A DNA stretch of 64,000 nt from Neisseria mucosa. GTDB lineage: Bacteria > Pseudomonadota > Gammaproteobacteria > Burkholderiales > Neisseriaceae. The DNA lies in contig CP028150.1 of the NCBI GenBank assembly GCA_003028315.1, positions 1,984,001-2,048,000 of the forward strand. The letters run 5' to 3'. The stretch's first letter is position 1. Every line of letters begins with the position of its first letter. Of the stretch, positions 25,331 through 37,659 are shown piece by piece. Both the position numbers and the translations under genes were made by a program. The notes under the pieces were generated by a model that made no database searches, was not told where the DNA came from, and saw nothing but the letters and a program-made list of their open reading frames with translations.

Positions 25331-26560
25331 GAGACCTTTGCAAAATTCCTTTTCCCCCGACAACCGAAACCCCAAACACAGGTTTTCGGCTGTTTTCGGC
25401 TGTTTCCGCCCCCAATCACTCCTTAATTCTACCCAAATACCCCCTTAATCCTCCCCGGATACCCCATAATCAGGCATCCGGGCCGCCTTTTAGGCGGCAA
25501 CAGGCACACTTAGCCTGTTAGCCGCTTTCAACAGGTTCAAACACATCGCTTTCAGATGACTTTGCGCACTCACTTTGAGCAGACCAAAATAGGCTGCCCG
25601 GGCGTAGCGGAATTTACGGTGCAGCGTACCGAAGCTTTGTTCGACCACATAACGGGTCTTCGACAAATATCGGTTGCGTTTGGTTTGCGCTTCCGTCAGC
25701 GGACGGTTGCGGTGAGCTTTGCGCATAATGCCGTCTAACAACTGATGGTCTTCCAGATGTTGCCGGTTTTCCTTACTGTCGTAGCCTTTGTCGGCATAGA
25801 CGGTCGTACCTTCGGCAATGCCTTCCAACAAAGGGGACAGATGGTTGCACTCATGGGTATTGGCGGGGGTAATGTGCAGTTTCTCGATATAGCCTTCCTC
25901 ATCGGTACGGGTATGTTGTTTGTAACCGAGTTTGTAGAGGCCGTTTTTCTTTGTCCAGCGGGCATCGCTGTCTTTACTCGGTGTGGTTTGTCCGCTGACT
26001 TGTCCTTCCTCATCGACTTCTATGGCCTGACGCTGTTTGCTGCCGGCGGTCTGAATAATGGTGGCGTCAATGACGGCGGCGGATGCTTTCTCTACTTTTA
26101 GGTTTTTTTCGGCCAGTTGTCGGTTAATCAGTTCCAGCAATTCGGACAGGGTGTCGTCTTGCGCCAGCCAGTTGCGGTAGCGGCATAAGGTGCTGTAATC
26201 GGGGATGCTCAGTTCGTCAAAACGGCAAAACAGGTTGAAATCGATGCGGGTGATGAGGCTGTGTTCGAGTTCGGGATCGGAGAGGCTGTGCCATTGTCCG
26301 AGCAGGACGGCTTTGAACATGGACAACAGGGGATAGGCGGGACGCCCTCGGTGGTCTCTAAGGTAACGGGTTCTTTGACGGTTCAGGTATTGTTCGATCG
26401 GCTGCCAATCAATCACCTGATCCAACTTCAATAATGGGAAGCGGTCGATGTGTTTGGCGATCATGGCTTGTGCGGTTTGTTGGAAGAAGGTGCTCATGGG
26501 AAATCCCCTAAATGTCTTGATGGGAATTTAGGGGATTTTGGGGAATTTTGCAAAGGTCTC
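25331..26560 (-). mobile_element. IS1106-like (IS5-family) element, copy C
   Basis: 1230 bp with standard ends. The left flank is GTATT (IS630 sequence), the right flank AGGTC (a DUS). These do not match, so no target duplication exists. This and the 96-bp fragment at 24392 suggest recombination between two IS1106-like copies. Confidence 0.88.
25490..26497 (-). CDS. IS1106-like transposase (IS5 family), intact, identical protein to copy B
   Basis: The frame has 335 residues with the same translation as the gene at 20173-21180, including the DDE segments VIDATIIQTAGSKQ, VYADKGYDSKENRQHL and VEQSFGTLHRKFRYARA. It is the second potentially active copy. The minus-strand orientation is opposite to copy B, so recombination between the two would invert the 20-26 kb segment that carries the purine permease. 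Confidence 0.92.
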   Translation of the reverse strand: MSTFFQQTAQAMIAKHIDRFPLLKLDQVIDWQPIEQYLNRQRTRYLRDHRGRPAYPLLSMFKAVLLGQWHSLSDPELEHSLITRIDFNLFCRFDELSIPDYSTLCRYRNWLAQDDTLSELLELINRQLAEKNLKVEKASAAVIDATIIQTAGSKQRQAIEVDEEGQVSGQTTPSKDSDARWTKKNGLYKLGYKQHTRTDEEGYIEKLHITPANTHECNHLSPLLEGIAEGTTVYADKGYDSKENRQHLEDHQLLDGIMRKAHRNRPLTEAQTKRNRYLSKTRYVVEQSFGTLHRKFRYARAAYFGLLKVSAQSHLKAMCLNLLKAANRLSVPVAA

Positions 26561-26592
26561 AGGTCGTCTGAAAAAAGTTTTCAGACGACCTT
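26561..26592. terminator. Inverted DUS pair downstream of comP
   Basis: AGGTCGTCTGAAAA pairs with TTTTCAGACGACCTTTT. It abuts the IS1106-like end and lies about 90 bp past the comP stop, for which it may be the terminator. Confidence 0.65.
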
Positions 26593-26680
26593 TTATATAT
26601 AACTAGTAGCTCATACTCTACTTAATTAATATCAGTTAAATGTGTATACAAACCATTCAGTAATAGCCGCACAAACTCTC

Positions 26681-27148
26681 TTAAAGCCGATATACGGAAC
26701 AGTTTTTATCTGCACCAGAAAAATAGTTTTTCGTAACATCATCACAAGAACTAGCACTACTCTCACAAATAAAAGTCGTTAGAGATTCATTAATCTTTAT
26801 TACCCTAGGTTCTTTATTCTTATCTAATGCAACTGCTTTTAAAGTAAATTTCCCATCTAACGCGCCTCTAGCAAGCCCATTAGGATAAATACAAAAGTTT
26901 TCTAAACTCCGAGAGTTAGGCAAATCAGGCCACGCTGTAGAAGTTTTCTTGAAACTACCATTCTGCTGATAAAATCGTTCCATAAACTGAGCACTCTCAA
27001 CAAGCGCTGCCAGAGCCTGACGTATTTCAGAGTCTCTAATATATTTTTGATAACTTGGATAAGCTATTGAAGTTAAAATCCCAATTATTGCAATTACAAA
27101 GATTAATTGAGTAAGAGAATACCCTTTACAATTTTCTTTATTCATCAT
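26681..27148 (-). CDS. comP: ComP-like minor type IV pilin, the DUS receptor
   Basis: ComP is the minor pilin that binds DUS DNA during transformation. This 155-residue protein has a short class-III leader, MMNKENCKG, then the mature YSLTQLIFVIAIIGILTSIA helix. The body closely follows meningococcal ComP: AQFMERFYQQNGSFKKTSTA, GLARGALDGKFTLKAVALDK and SLTTFICESSASSCDD. The four cysteines of ComP (FCI, FIC, SSC, NCS) are all present. Unusually the fifth mature residue, Glu in nearly all pilins, is Gln (codon CAA), and residue 1 is Tyr. AT-rich codon use and surroundings contrast with neighbours. Two adjacent ATGs (27148, 27145) could serve as start. Confidence 0.88.
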   Translation of the reverse strand: MMNKENCKGYSLTQLIFVIAIIGILTSIAYPSYQKYIRDSEIRQALAALVESAQFMERFYQQNGSFKKTSTAWPDLPNSRSLENFCIYPNGLARGALDGKFTLKAVALDKNKEPRVIKINESLTTFICESSASSCDDVTKNYFSGADKNCSVYRL

Positions 27149-27318
27149 TTATTACCTATTAATAATTTCATCACCCAATTTCAATATATATCCTTTCATA
27201 ATAAGATCTTTTGGGTTTACAACACTTACTTTCAGACCAACTAAAGCCGCCCATATTTTCTTCCGAGCAGAATAGAAGCCTACATCTCAAACTCCTTGTC
27301 CTAATGCTTCCGGTTAAT

Positions 27319-27609
27319 TTACTTTTGAATAGTGTTTTTAGCTTTTGTGTTTGCAGGTGCGGGCGCGACGGTTGCTTCGGCCTTCAGTTTGGAGAAGATA
27401 CCCTCGCCGATGCCTTTAACGTTTTTGAGCTCTTCCACTGATTTGAAGGCACCGTGCTGCTGGCGGTAGTCCACAATGGCTTTCGCTTTGGCCGGGCCGA
27501 TGCCGGGCAGGGCTTCCAATTCGGAAGAAGAGGCGGTATTGATGTTGACGGCTGCCAGCGACAGCGAGGCGGTCAGAACGGAGAGTGCGGCAAAGAGGAA
27601 TTTTTTCAT
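27319..27609 (-). CDS. comEA: ComEA-type periplasmic DNA-binding competence protein
   Basis: The protein has 96 residues with a signal peptide (MKKFLFAALSVLTASLSLAA) followed by VNINTASSSELEALPGIGPA and LKNVKGIGEGIFSKL, the two helix-hairpin-helix motifs of ComEA. It binds incoming DNA in the periplasm and ratchets it inward. In pathogenic Neisseria the homologue (comE) exists in several copies, each beside an rRNA operon; here too it lies 3' of 5S rRNA on the same strand. AGGA stands nine bases before the start. The tail after the motifs (APAPANTKAKNTIQK) is low complexity. Confidence 0.93.
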   Translation of the reverse strand: MKKFLFAALSVLTASLSLAAVNINTASSSELEALPGIGPAKAKAIVDYRQQHGAFKSVEELKNVKGIGEGIFSKLKAEATVAPAPANTKAKNTIQK

Positions 27610-27773
27610 AAGGGCGTTTTCCTATCATTTCGTTAATATGGACGGCACCGCCGTGGAGGCGTTACCACTAAATATTTTATTATCATATGCTTCTCATCAT
27701 TTTAATTCAAACAATTTTAAATATTTCCGACTTCACTATCCCCAAATGTATTTATTCTGCAACATTCTCCAAC

Positions 27774-27904
27774 TTACTTCAATTCCGGAGCGGCCTCCTC
27801 CCACATCAATAAAGCCCATCCTTCTGCAACCGGATCATCCGGAATATTACCCCACTCCACCGCCGCCATACAGGGTAATGATATTCGCCAAACCGAAACA
27901 ATAC
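27774..27904 (-). pseudogene. Possible 3' gene remnant between comEA and 5S rRNA
   Basis: One minus-strand frame reads RISLPCMAAVEWGNIPDDPV and then AEGWALLMWEEAAPELK before TAA at 27774-27776. Composition and codon choice look protein-like and end at a natural stop, but upstream lies the rRNA terminator. An ATG at 27869 would give only 31 residues. I do not recognise it; it may be the tail of a gene cut by the rRNA-flanking rearrangement. The remaining bases of this gap (27610-27773) show nothing. Confidence 0.3.
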
Positions 27905-27908
27905 AAAG

Positions 27909-27938
27909 TAAAAGCCCCCGACATCTGTCGGGGGCTTA
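27909..27938 (-). terminator. Intrinsic terminator of the rRNA operon
   Basis: On the minus strand AAGCCCCCGACA-GAT-GTCGGGGGCTT is followed by TTTACTTTG. The stem is GC-rich and lies just past the 5S 3' end. Confidence 0.9.
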
Positions 27939-27945
27939 GGATAGG

Positions 27946-28062
27946 TGTTTGGCAGTGACCTACTTTCGCATGGAAGAACCACACTATCATCGGCGCTGAG
28001 TCGTTTCACGGTCCTGTTCGGGATGGGAAGGCGTGGGACCAACTCGCTATGGCCGCCAAACT
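27946..28062 (-). rRNA. rrf: 5S ribosomal RNA
   Basis: On the minus strand it starts near TTTGGCGGCCATAGCGAGTT and ends near GGTCACTGCCAAACACC, with the internal CGAACAGGACCGTGAAACGA. Both ends pair to form helix I. Ends are approximate by a few bases. It is the last product of the rRNA operon. Confidence 0.93.
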
Positions 28063-28154
28063 TAAACTGTACAAATCGGCAAAGCCTTAATCAATATATT
28101 CGGTGATGACTGGATCAGTCAGTAAGCTTTTTATTTGAAGTTCTTCAAATGATA

Positions 28155-31045
<2,891 letters not shown>

Positions 31046-31476
31046 CTATCATTTCAAGAACTTCTCTGACTTTGCCTGACATTCCGTTGACTAGAATATC
31101 AAACTTGAATTTCCTACTCTGATAAAGCTTACTGCTTGTTGTGTCTTAATCCCGCCTTTTGTCTTTCGGGATTAAGTCGATACAATCATCACCCAAATAC
31201 TGTACCTGTTTTTCTTTTCCTGTTCAGGAGACAACTGACCGTTTGCAATCGGTCAATCATCAAAAACAGACACATTGTCTTTGTTTGTTGATTTCGGCTT
31301 TCCAATTTGTTAAAGATCGATGCGTTCAATATTGCTATTTACTTCGCAAATCAAAATGAGCTGATTATTATAGCAGCCTTTCTTTTTCCGTCAAACTAAT
31401 TCGTCAGCAGACTTCTCTTTAGAAAAAAAGAAAGCAGTCACACTGCCTTTTTAACTCGCTTTGATTTGGAAAGTAT

Positions 31477-31552
31477 TGGTGGAGGCAAACGGGATCGAAC
31501 CGATGACCCCCTGCTTGCAAAGCAGGTGCTCTACCAACTGAGCTATGCCCCC
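31477..31552 (-). tRNA. tRNA-Ala (TGC)
   Basis: Minus strand GGGGGCATAGCTCAGTTGGT to GTTTGCCTCCACCA, 76 nt with encoded CCA. The anticodon loop reads CTTTGCAAG, anticodon TGC. Located in the 16S-23S spacer. Confidence 0.97.
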
Positions 31553-31557
31553 GTTCT

Positions 31558-31634
<77 letters not shown>

Positions 31635-31732
31635 GGATTCTCTTCTTAAGCGAACCTTGTCTTCACTCAAGCATTTTTCCGCATCTTCTACAGTTTACCG
31701 ATAAGTGTGAATGCGACAACCTCTTCTTTCTC

Positions 31733-33278
<1,546 letters not shown>

Positions 33279-33400
33279 TCTCTAACTTTTTAACTTCTGG
33301 TCTGCTTCAAAGAAACCAACAGGACAATGTCTAAAACATCATCTTGTCTGTCTTTCAAACAGTGTGAGGCTGTCGCACTCACACTTATCGGTAATCTGTT

Positions 33401-33412
33401 TTGTTAAAGAGC
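33401..33412 (-). promoter_or_regulatory. boxA-like antitermination site in the rRNA leader
   Basis: Minus strand GCTCTTTAACAA, the standard rRNA boxA, between the promoter and the 16S processing stem. Confidence 0.8.
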
Positions 33413-33420
33413 GAAAACGA

Positions 33421-33448
33421 ATTATAAAGCATTTCATCTCATTGTCAA
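33421..33448 (-). promoter_or_regulatory. rRNA operon promoter with perfect -35 and -10 hexamers
   Basis: Minus strand TTGACA (33448-33443), 16-bp spacer, TATAAT (33426-33421). AT-rich sequence upstream (TTTTGAGAAAAGTTTTGA) could be an UP element. The remaining upstream segment to 33660 holds no gene. Confidence 0.88.
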
Positions 33449-33663
33449 TCAAAACTTTTCTCAAAACCTCGAAAAATCAGACTAACTGTGATATACTTAC
33501 CTGTTCGTTCAATCACCGCCGAAGCAGCGAAGAACCGAACTATACCCCTCCCCTCAAAAACCGTCAACTCCTAAACCGCAAAAAATTCCACAAAACCTAA
33601 CAACAACCTGAAATACAAAGACTTTTATTTCAAAATATTCTCAAACCAAACTCAATCAACAGC

Positions 33664-33697
33664 AAAGGTCGTCTGAAATCCCTTTCAGACGACCTTT
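33664..33697. terminator. Inverted DUS pair downstream of the CcsA-like gene
   Basis: AAAGGTCGTCTGAAA and its mirror with a 4-base loop, about 38 bp past the stop at 33736. Confidence 0.75.
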
Positions 33698-33735
33698 GTT
33701 AATCTAAATACGCCATTATCCGAATAACTCTCACC

Positions 33736-34542
33736 TTAACGCTGCAGCAAGATTTCCAATACAAACTTGCTTCCTACATAAGCGAACATTAGGCTGACAA
33801 ACCCGATGATTGTCCAAACGGCTGCTTTTTTACCTCGCCATGCCGTCATACTGTGCTTAAGCAGCAACGCACCGTAAATTATCCATGAGAGAATGCCGAA
33901 TACGGTTTTATGGGTAAATGTAACGGGTTTACCGAATACAGCCTCTGCAAAAAATGTCCCGCTGACAACCGAATAGGTTAATAAGATAAAACCTACCCAC
34001 ATCCCCTGGAACATGAGCTTTTCCAAACTCAGTAAAGACGGCAGAAAACCGGACAAACTGGAAACACGTCGCCTATGCAGGTTACGGTTGAGCAGCAAAA
34101 TCAAAACGGCAAACAAGGTCACAATACCGAATAAACCGTATGCCAGCAGCGATGTACCAATATGCGACATAAACGGCAAATCATTGATTTGGTAACCGAC
34201 ATATTTCCCAGGGAACAGTGCACCCAATAATAAGGTAAACGCTGCACATGGATACAAAAGCAACTGCAATCCGCGCAGACGATAGAAAAAACTACCAACG
34301 AAATACACCAGCAGCATCAACCATACAATCAAACTGATGGAATACCCAAAGCCCATAATCAAAATCTTGTCTTGAATGACAGGCATAAGCAATACAGCAC
34401 CGTGCATGGTCAGCGCAGCACCCAAAACAGCCAACTCGGCTTTTAGAGGATAATCTTTAATCTCTCGGGTCTTGTGGTTGAACCAAACGAATATACCCAA
34501 TCCGGCATACACCAGTATCAGGCAAATCAGGATAGTCGGCAT
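33736..34542 (-). CDS. CcsA/YpjD-type cytochrome c assembly membrane protein
   Basis: The protein has 268 residues from MPTILICLILVYAGLGIFVW, with eight membrane spans. Its layout is that of the YpjD/HemX/CcsA family: LPFMSHIGTSLLAYGLFGI with a His, and HKTVFGILSWIIYGALLLKH with the WxxYG-like core and two more His. Family members include haem-handling proteins of cytochrome c maturation, though YpjD itself has no firm function. The gene beside ffh is a frequent proteobacterial arrangement (divergent ypjD and ffh). A longer frame to 34656 would overlap ffh, so I prefer the ATG at 34542. Confidence 0.85.
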   Translation of the reverse strand: MPTILICLILVYAGLGIFVWFNHKTREIKDYPLKAELAVLGAALTMHGAVLLMPVIQDKILIMGFGYSISLIVWLMLLVYFVGSFFYRLRGLQLLLYPCAAFTLLLGALFPGKYVGYQINDLPFMSHIGTSLLAYGLFGIVTLFAVLILLLNRNLHRRRVSSLSGFLPSLLSLEKLMFQGMWVGFILLTYSVVSGTFFAEAVFGKPVTFTHKTVFGILSWIIYGALLLKHSMTAWRGKKAAVWTIIGFVSLMFAYVGSKFVLEILLQR

Positions 34543-34658
34543 AACAAACTTTCTTGGCGCGCATACATAACCGCACGCGATAGTGTAAAATAATCTCGAT
34601 TTTATTTTAGCAAAGAATGCCCCGAACAGGGCAGCTATTATCATTACCAAGGACAAGC

Positions 34659-36029
34659 ATGTTAGACAACTTAACCAACCGCTTTAGTAAAGTTTTCAAA
34701 AATATCCGCGGTCAAGCAAAACTGACAGAAGACAACATCAAAGAGGCGCTGCGGGAAGTCCGCCTTGCCCTGCTCGAAGCGGACGTAGCCCTGCCCGTCG
34801 TAAAAGAATTTGTCAACAACGTCAAAGAAAAAGCCCTCGGGCAGGAAGTTGCCGGCAGCCTGACCCCTGATCAAGCCTTTATCGGCGTCGTCAACCAAGC
34901 CCTGATCGAATTGATGGGCAAGGAAAATTCCTCTTTGGACTTGGCAGCTGTACCGCCTGCTGTCGTCTTAATGGCAGGTCTGCAAGGTGCCGGTAAAACC
35001 ACCACCGTCGGCAAACTCGCCCGCCTGCTAAAAAACGAACAGAAGAAAAAAGTCTTGGTCGTTTCAGCCGACGTGTACCGCCCTGCCGCTATCGAACAGT
35101 TGCGCCTTTTGGCTGAGCAAGTCGGCATTGACTTCTTCCCTTCCGACTCCAATCAGAAACCTGTCGAAATTGCCACTGCTGCGATTGATTATGCAAAAAA
35201 ACACTTTTACGACGTCTTGATGGTCGATACCGCCGGACGCTTGGCGATTGACGAAGAGATGATGAATGAAATCAAAGCGCTGCACGCAGCCGTCAATCCC
35301 GTCGAAACCTTATTCGTCGTCGATGCCATGTTAGGTCAAGACGCTGTAAACACCGCACAAGCATTCAACGAAGCCCTTCCGCTGACCGGTGTCATCCTGA
35401 CCAAAATGGACGGCGATTCGCGTGGCGGTGCAGCATTGTCTGTGCGCCACGTTACCGGAAAACCCATCAAATTCATCGGTATCGGTGAAAAAATCACAGG
35501 ACTCGAACCCTTCTACCCAGACCGCATAGCCAGCCGTATTCTCGGTATGGGCGACGTGTTGAGCCTGATTGAAGATGTCCAAAAAGGCATAGACGAAGAA
35601 GCCGCCGCTAAAATGGCGAAAAAGCTGCAAAAAGGCAAAGGCTTCGACCTCAATGACTTTAAAGAACAAATCCAGCAAATGCGCAATATGGGCGGACTGG
35701 AAAGCCTGATGTCAAAAATGCCGGGCGAACTGGGTCAGATTTCCAAACAAATTCCCGAAGGCACGGCAGAAAAAGCCATGGGTAAAGTCGAAGCCATCAT
35801 CAACTCCATGACGCCCAAAGAACGTGCCAACCCAACCCTGCTCAAAGCCAGCCGCAAACGCCGCATTGCCGCAGGCGCCGGCACCAGCGTAGAGGAAGTC
35901 AACAAAATGCTCAAACAGTTTGAACAATCGCAACAAGTCATGAAAATGTTCAGCGGAAAAGGACTGGGCAAACTGATGCGTATGGCAAAAGGCATGAAGG
36001 GTATGAAAGGAATGTTCCCCGGAATGTAA
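34659..36029 (+). CDS. ffh: Signal recognition particle protein Ffh
   Basis: The SRP GTPase binds 4.5S RNA and delivers nascent membrane proteins to FtsY and SecYEG. It has 456 residues: N domain (MLDNLTNRFSKVFKNIRGQA), G domain with GLQGAGKTTTVGKLA, DVYRPAAIEQLRLLA, DTAGRLAIDEEMM and TKMDGDSRGGAALS, and a methionine-rich M domain ending MRMAKGMKGMKGMFPGM. I start at the ATG at 34659 with AAGGAC before it; the frame is open to 34617 without family support. A DUS hairpin terminates it. Confidence 0.97.
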   Translation: MLDNLTNRFSKVFKNIRGQAKLTEDNIKEALREVRLALLEADVALPVVKEFVNNVKEKALGQEVAGSLTPDQAFIGVVNQALIELMGKENSSLDLAAVPPAVVLMAGLQGAGKTTTVGKLARLLKNEQKKKVLVVSADVYRPAAIEQLRLLAEQVGIDFFPSDSNQKPVEIATAAIDYAKKHFYDVLMVDTAGRLAIDEEMMNEIKALHAAVNPVETLFVVDAMLGQDAVNTAQAFNEALPLTGVILTKMDGDSRGGAALSVRHVTGKPIKFIGIGEKITGLEPFYPDRIASRILGMGDVLSLIEDVQKGIDEEAAAKMAKKLQKGKGFDLNDFKEQIQQMRNMGGLESLMSKMPGELGQISKQIPEGTAEKAMGKVEAIINSMTPKERANPTLLKASRKRRIAAGAGTSVEEVNKMLKQFEQSQQVMKMFSGKGLGKLMRMAKGMKGMKGMFPGM

Positions 36030-36049
36030 TTGGCAGGAAATCTAAGAGA

Positions 36050-36090
36050 GAGGTCGTCTGAAAACTGAAATTGGGTTTTCAGACGACCTC
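36050..36090. terminator. Inverted DUS pair between convergent ffh and the DUF218 gene
   Basis: GAGGTCGTCTGAAAAC and GTTTTCAGACGACCTC with a short loop. Confidence 0.75.
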
Positions 36091-36157
36091 TTCATATTGA
36101 GATTCTAGTCAGTCAAAAGCATGGCCATCTACTATTATAAAAAATAATAGTCAGCCC

Positions 36158-36745
36158 CTAACTGTAAAGTGCAACCGCCTTTACCCATGCAAGCACCTCC
36201 CGAGACAGTTTGCGCAAATAATTTACCGTCGAATCACCGCACGCCCCTGAAGCATACAATTCAACAGTTTTACCCTGCCAATAACGCTTGGCAAGCCAAG
36301 AGGCACGCGCAAGATGAAAAGCATCGCTGACAATGATGATTTCGTTCGCATCCCGTAGCTTCGGTACACTCAGCACAATATTTTCATATGTACTTTCCGA
36401 ATGTTCTTCCAATCGTATTTTTTCGGACGGTACGCCCATTTCCACGGCCATATCGCGCATAGTTTGAGCTTCATTGCTGCCGTCCCCGTCCGTTCCTCCA
36501 CTCATCAGCAATTCGCCCACCTTACCTTGCCGATACAGCCTGACACCAGCTTCAACCCGCGAGCGCAAACAAGGATTCGGTTTTCCTCTGCGGTTAACAG
36601 CATTACCCAAGACAACAGCAATATCGGCAGAAGACAGGGTTCCAGACGACCTTTTTTCCACATTGACTGCGCATAGATGCAGCCAGCTCAAAACAGCACA
36701 CCATACCAAAAGACAAACGATGCACAATATCCAATACTTTTGCAT
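36158..36745 (-). CDS. DUF218 (YdcF/SanA-type) membrane-anchored protein
   Basis: The protein has 195 residues. One N-terminal membrane span (WILCIVCLLVWCAVLSWLHL) is followed by a periplasmic DUF218 fold: ADIAVVLGNAVNRRGKPNPC, RVEAGVRLYRQGKVGELLMS, GGTDGDGSNEAQTMRDMAVE and IIIVSDAFHLARASWLAKRY. SanA and ElyC of this family affect envelope integrity and vancomycin tolerance; the biochemical role is unclear. A DUS copy lies within the early coding part. It stands alone, convergent to ffh. Confidence 0.85.
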   Translation of the reverse strand: MQKYWILCIVCLLVWCAVLSWLHLCAVNVEKRSSGTLSSADIAVVLGNAVNRRGKPNPCLRSRVEAGVRLYRQGKVGELLMSGGTDGDGSNEAQTMRDMAVEMGVPSEKIRLEEHSESTYENIVLSVPKLRDANEIIIVSDAFHLARASWLAKRYWQGKTVELYASGACGDSTVNYLRKLSREVLAWVKAVALYS

Positions 36746-36841
36746 TAATACTCCGGTGGATTTTGACCTTTGGGCATCATAGCATAATCTCTTTCACCAT
36801 CTTCCAAGGTTTCAGACGACCCCTTAGCCGCCAATTACTTA

Positions 36842-36870
36842 TTGCATCCCTCCCCTTCCATCTTTATAAT
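36842..36870 (+). promoter_or_regulatory. Promoter of the riboswitch-controlled GDT1/MneA gene
   Basis: TTGCAT (36842-36847), 17-bp spacer, TATAAT (36865-36870). Transcription would start near 36877, at the beginning of the riboswitch. Confidence 0.7.
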
Positions 36871-36876
36871 GCGCAC

Positions 36877-37056
36877 ACTCTTACGGGAGTAGCCATCTGA
36901 TTTTCACTGACAATCAGAGCCGTTATCAACATAATTGACCGAGTTCGACAAAGATCAGTCATGGTGGCGGCATCTTCCTGACAACAGGAAGACAGGCAAG
37001 ACGTAAGCGTTGTCCATACCCTTGCGGGCGGTATGTGCAACGCTTTTTGTTTTTGC
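36877..37056 (+). ncRNA. Probable yybP-ykoY (Mn2+) riboswitch with terminator-like hairpin
   Basis: The 5' part CTTACGGGAGTAGCC resembles the conserved GGGGAGUAGC start of yybP-ykoY aptamers. After variable stems it ends with AAGCGTTG, CATACC, then GGTATG, CAACGCTT followed by TTTGTTTTTG. This long hairpin plus U-tract fits an intrinsic terminator forming when ligand is absent. The gene downstream is a GDT1-family Mn exporter, a known partner of this class. A direct aptamer fold was not computed. Confidence 0.65.
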
Positions 37057-37076
37057 CCGCTTCGGTTGAGTATCTT

Positions 37077-37649
37077 ATGGAAGCATTTTTCTCTTCAATA
37101 CTGGGCGTTGCCATTGCCGAAATCGGCGATAAAACGCAACTGCTCGCCCTTTTCCTTGCCGCACGTTTCGCCCAGAAAAATGCGGTAGTCTCCGGCATCT
37201 TCATTGCCACTTTACTGAATCATTTGGTCTCCGCATTTGTCGGTGTATGGCTGGCGGAAACCGTTTCCCCCGATACCGTCAAATGGGCGGTCGGCATCAG
37301 CTTCATCATGGTCGGCTTGTGGCTGCTTTTGCCTGATAAAGATGAAAATCTCGACAGCCGTTGGCTTAAATATGGCGCGTTTGGAGCGACGGTTTTCCTG
37401 TTTTTCATGGCGGAAATCGGCGACAAAACCCAAATCGCCACAGTCTTGCTGGCGGCAAAATACCAATCCTTATCCATGGTCGTACTCGGCAGCGTTGCCG
37501 GATTGATGTTGGCAACCGTCCCCGTGGTTTATCTGGGCGATATGCTGATGAAAAAAATCCCCGCCAAAGCCGTACGGATTTCCGCCTGCGTACTGTTTTG
37601 CGTATTGGGCGTCATCACTTTGGCCGGCGGTGATATTATGTTGAAATAG
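37077..37649 (+). CDS. GDT1/UPF0016-family manganese exporter (MneA type)
   Basis: The protein has 190 residues and six spans in two homologous halves. Each half has the family hallmark ExGDKT: VAIAEIGDKTQLLALFLAAR in the first and MAEIGDKTQIATVLLAAKYQ in the second. UPF0016 proteins (yeast Gdt1, human TMEM165, Vibrio MneA) move Mn2+ or Ca2+; bacterial members export Mn2+. The upstream manganese-type riboswitch supports that. I start at the ATG at 37077, since the alternative at 37035 lies inside the terminator hairpin. The next gene begins 10 bp after the stop. Confidence 0.88.
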   Translation: MEAFFSSILGVAIAEIGDKTQLLALFLAARFAQKNAVVSGIFIATLLNHLVSAFVGVWLAETVSPDTVKWAVGISFIMVGLWLLLPDKDENLDSRWLKYGAFGATVFLFFMAEIGDKTQIATVLLAAKYQSLSMVVLGSVAGLMLATVPVVYLGDMLMKKIPAKAVRISACVLFCVLGVITLAGGDIMLK

Positions 37650-37659
37650 GTCGTCTGAA

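Noticed and set aside
33364..33600. A 78-codon plus-strand frame upstream of 16S
   Set aside because: It overlaps the rRNA promoter, boxA and processing stem, and has no protein-like features.
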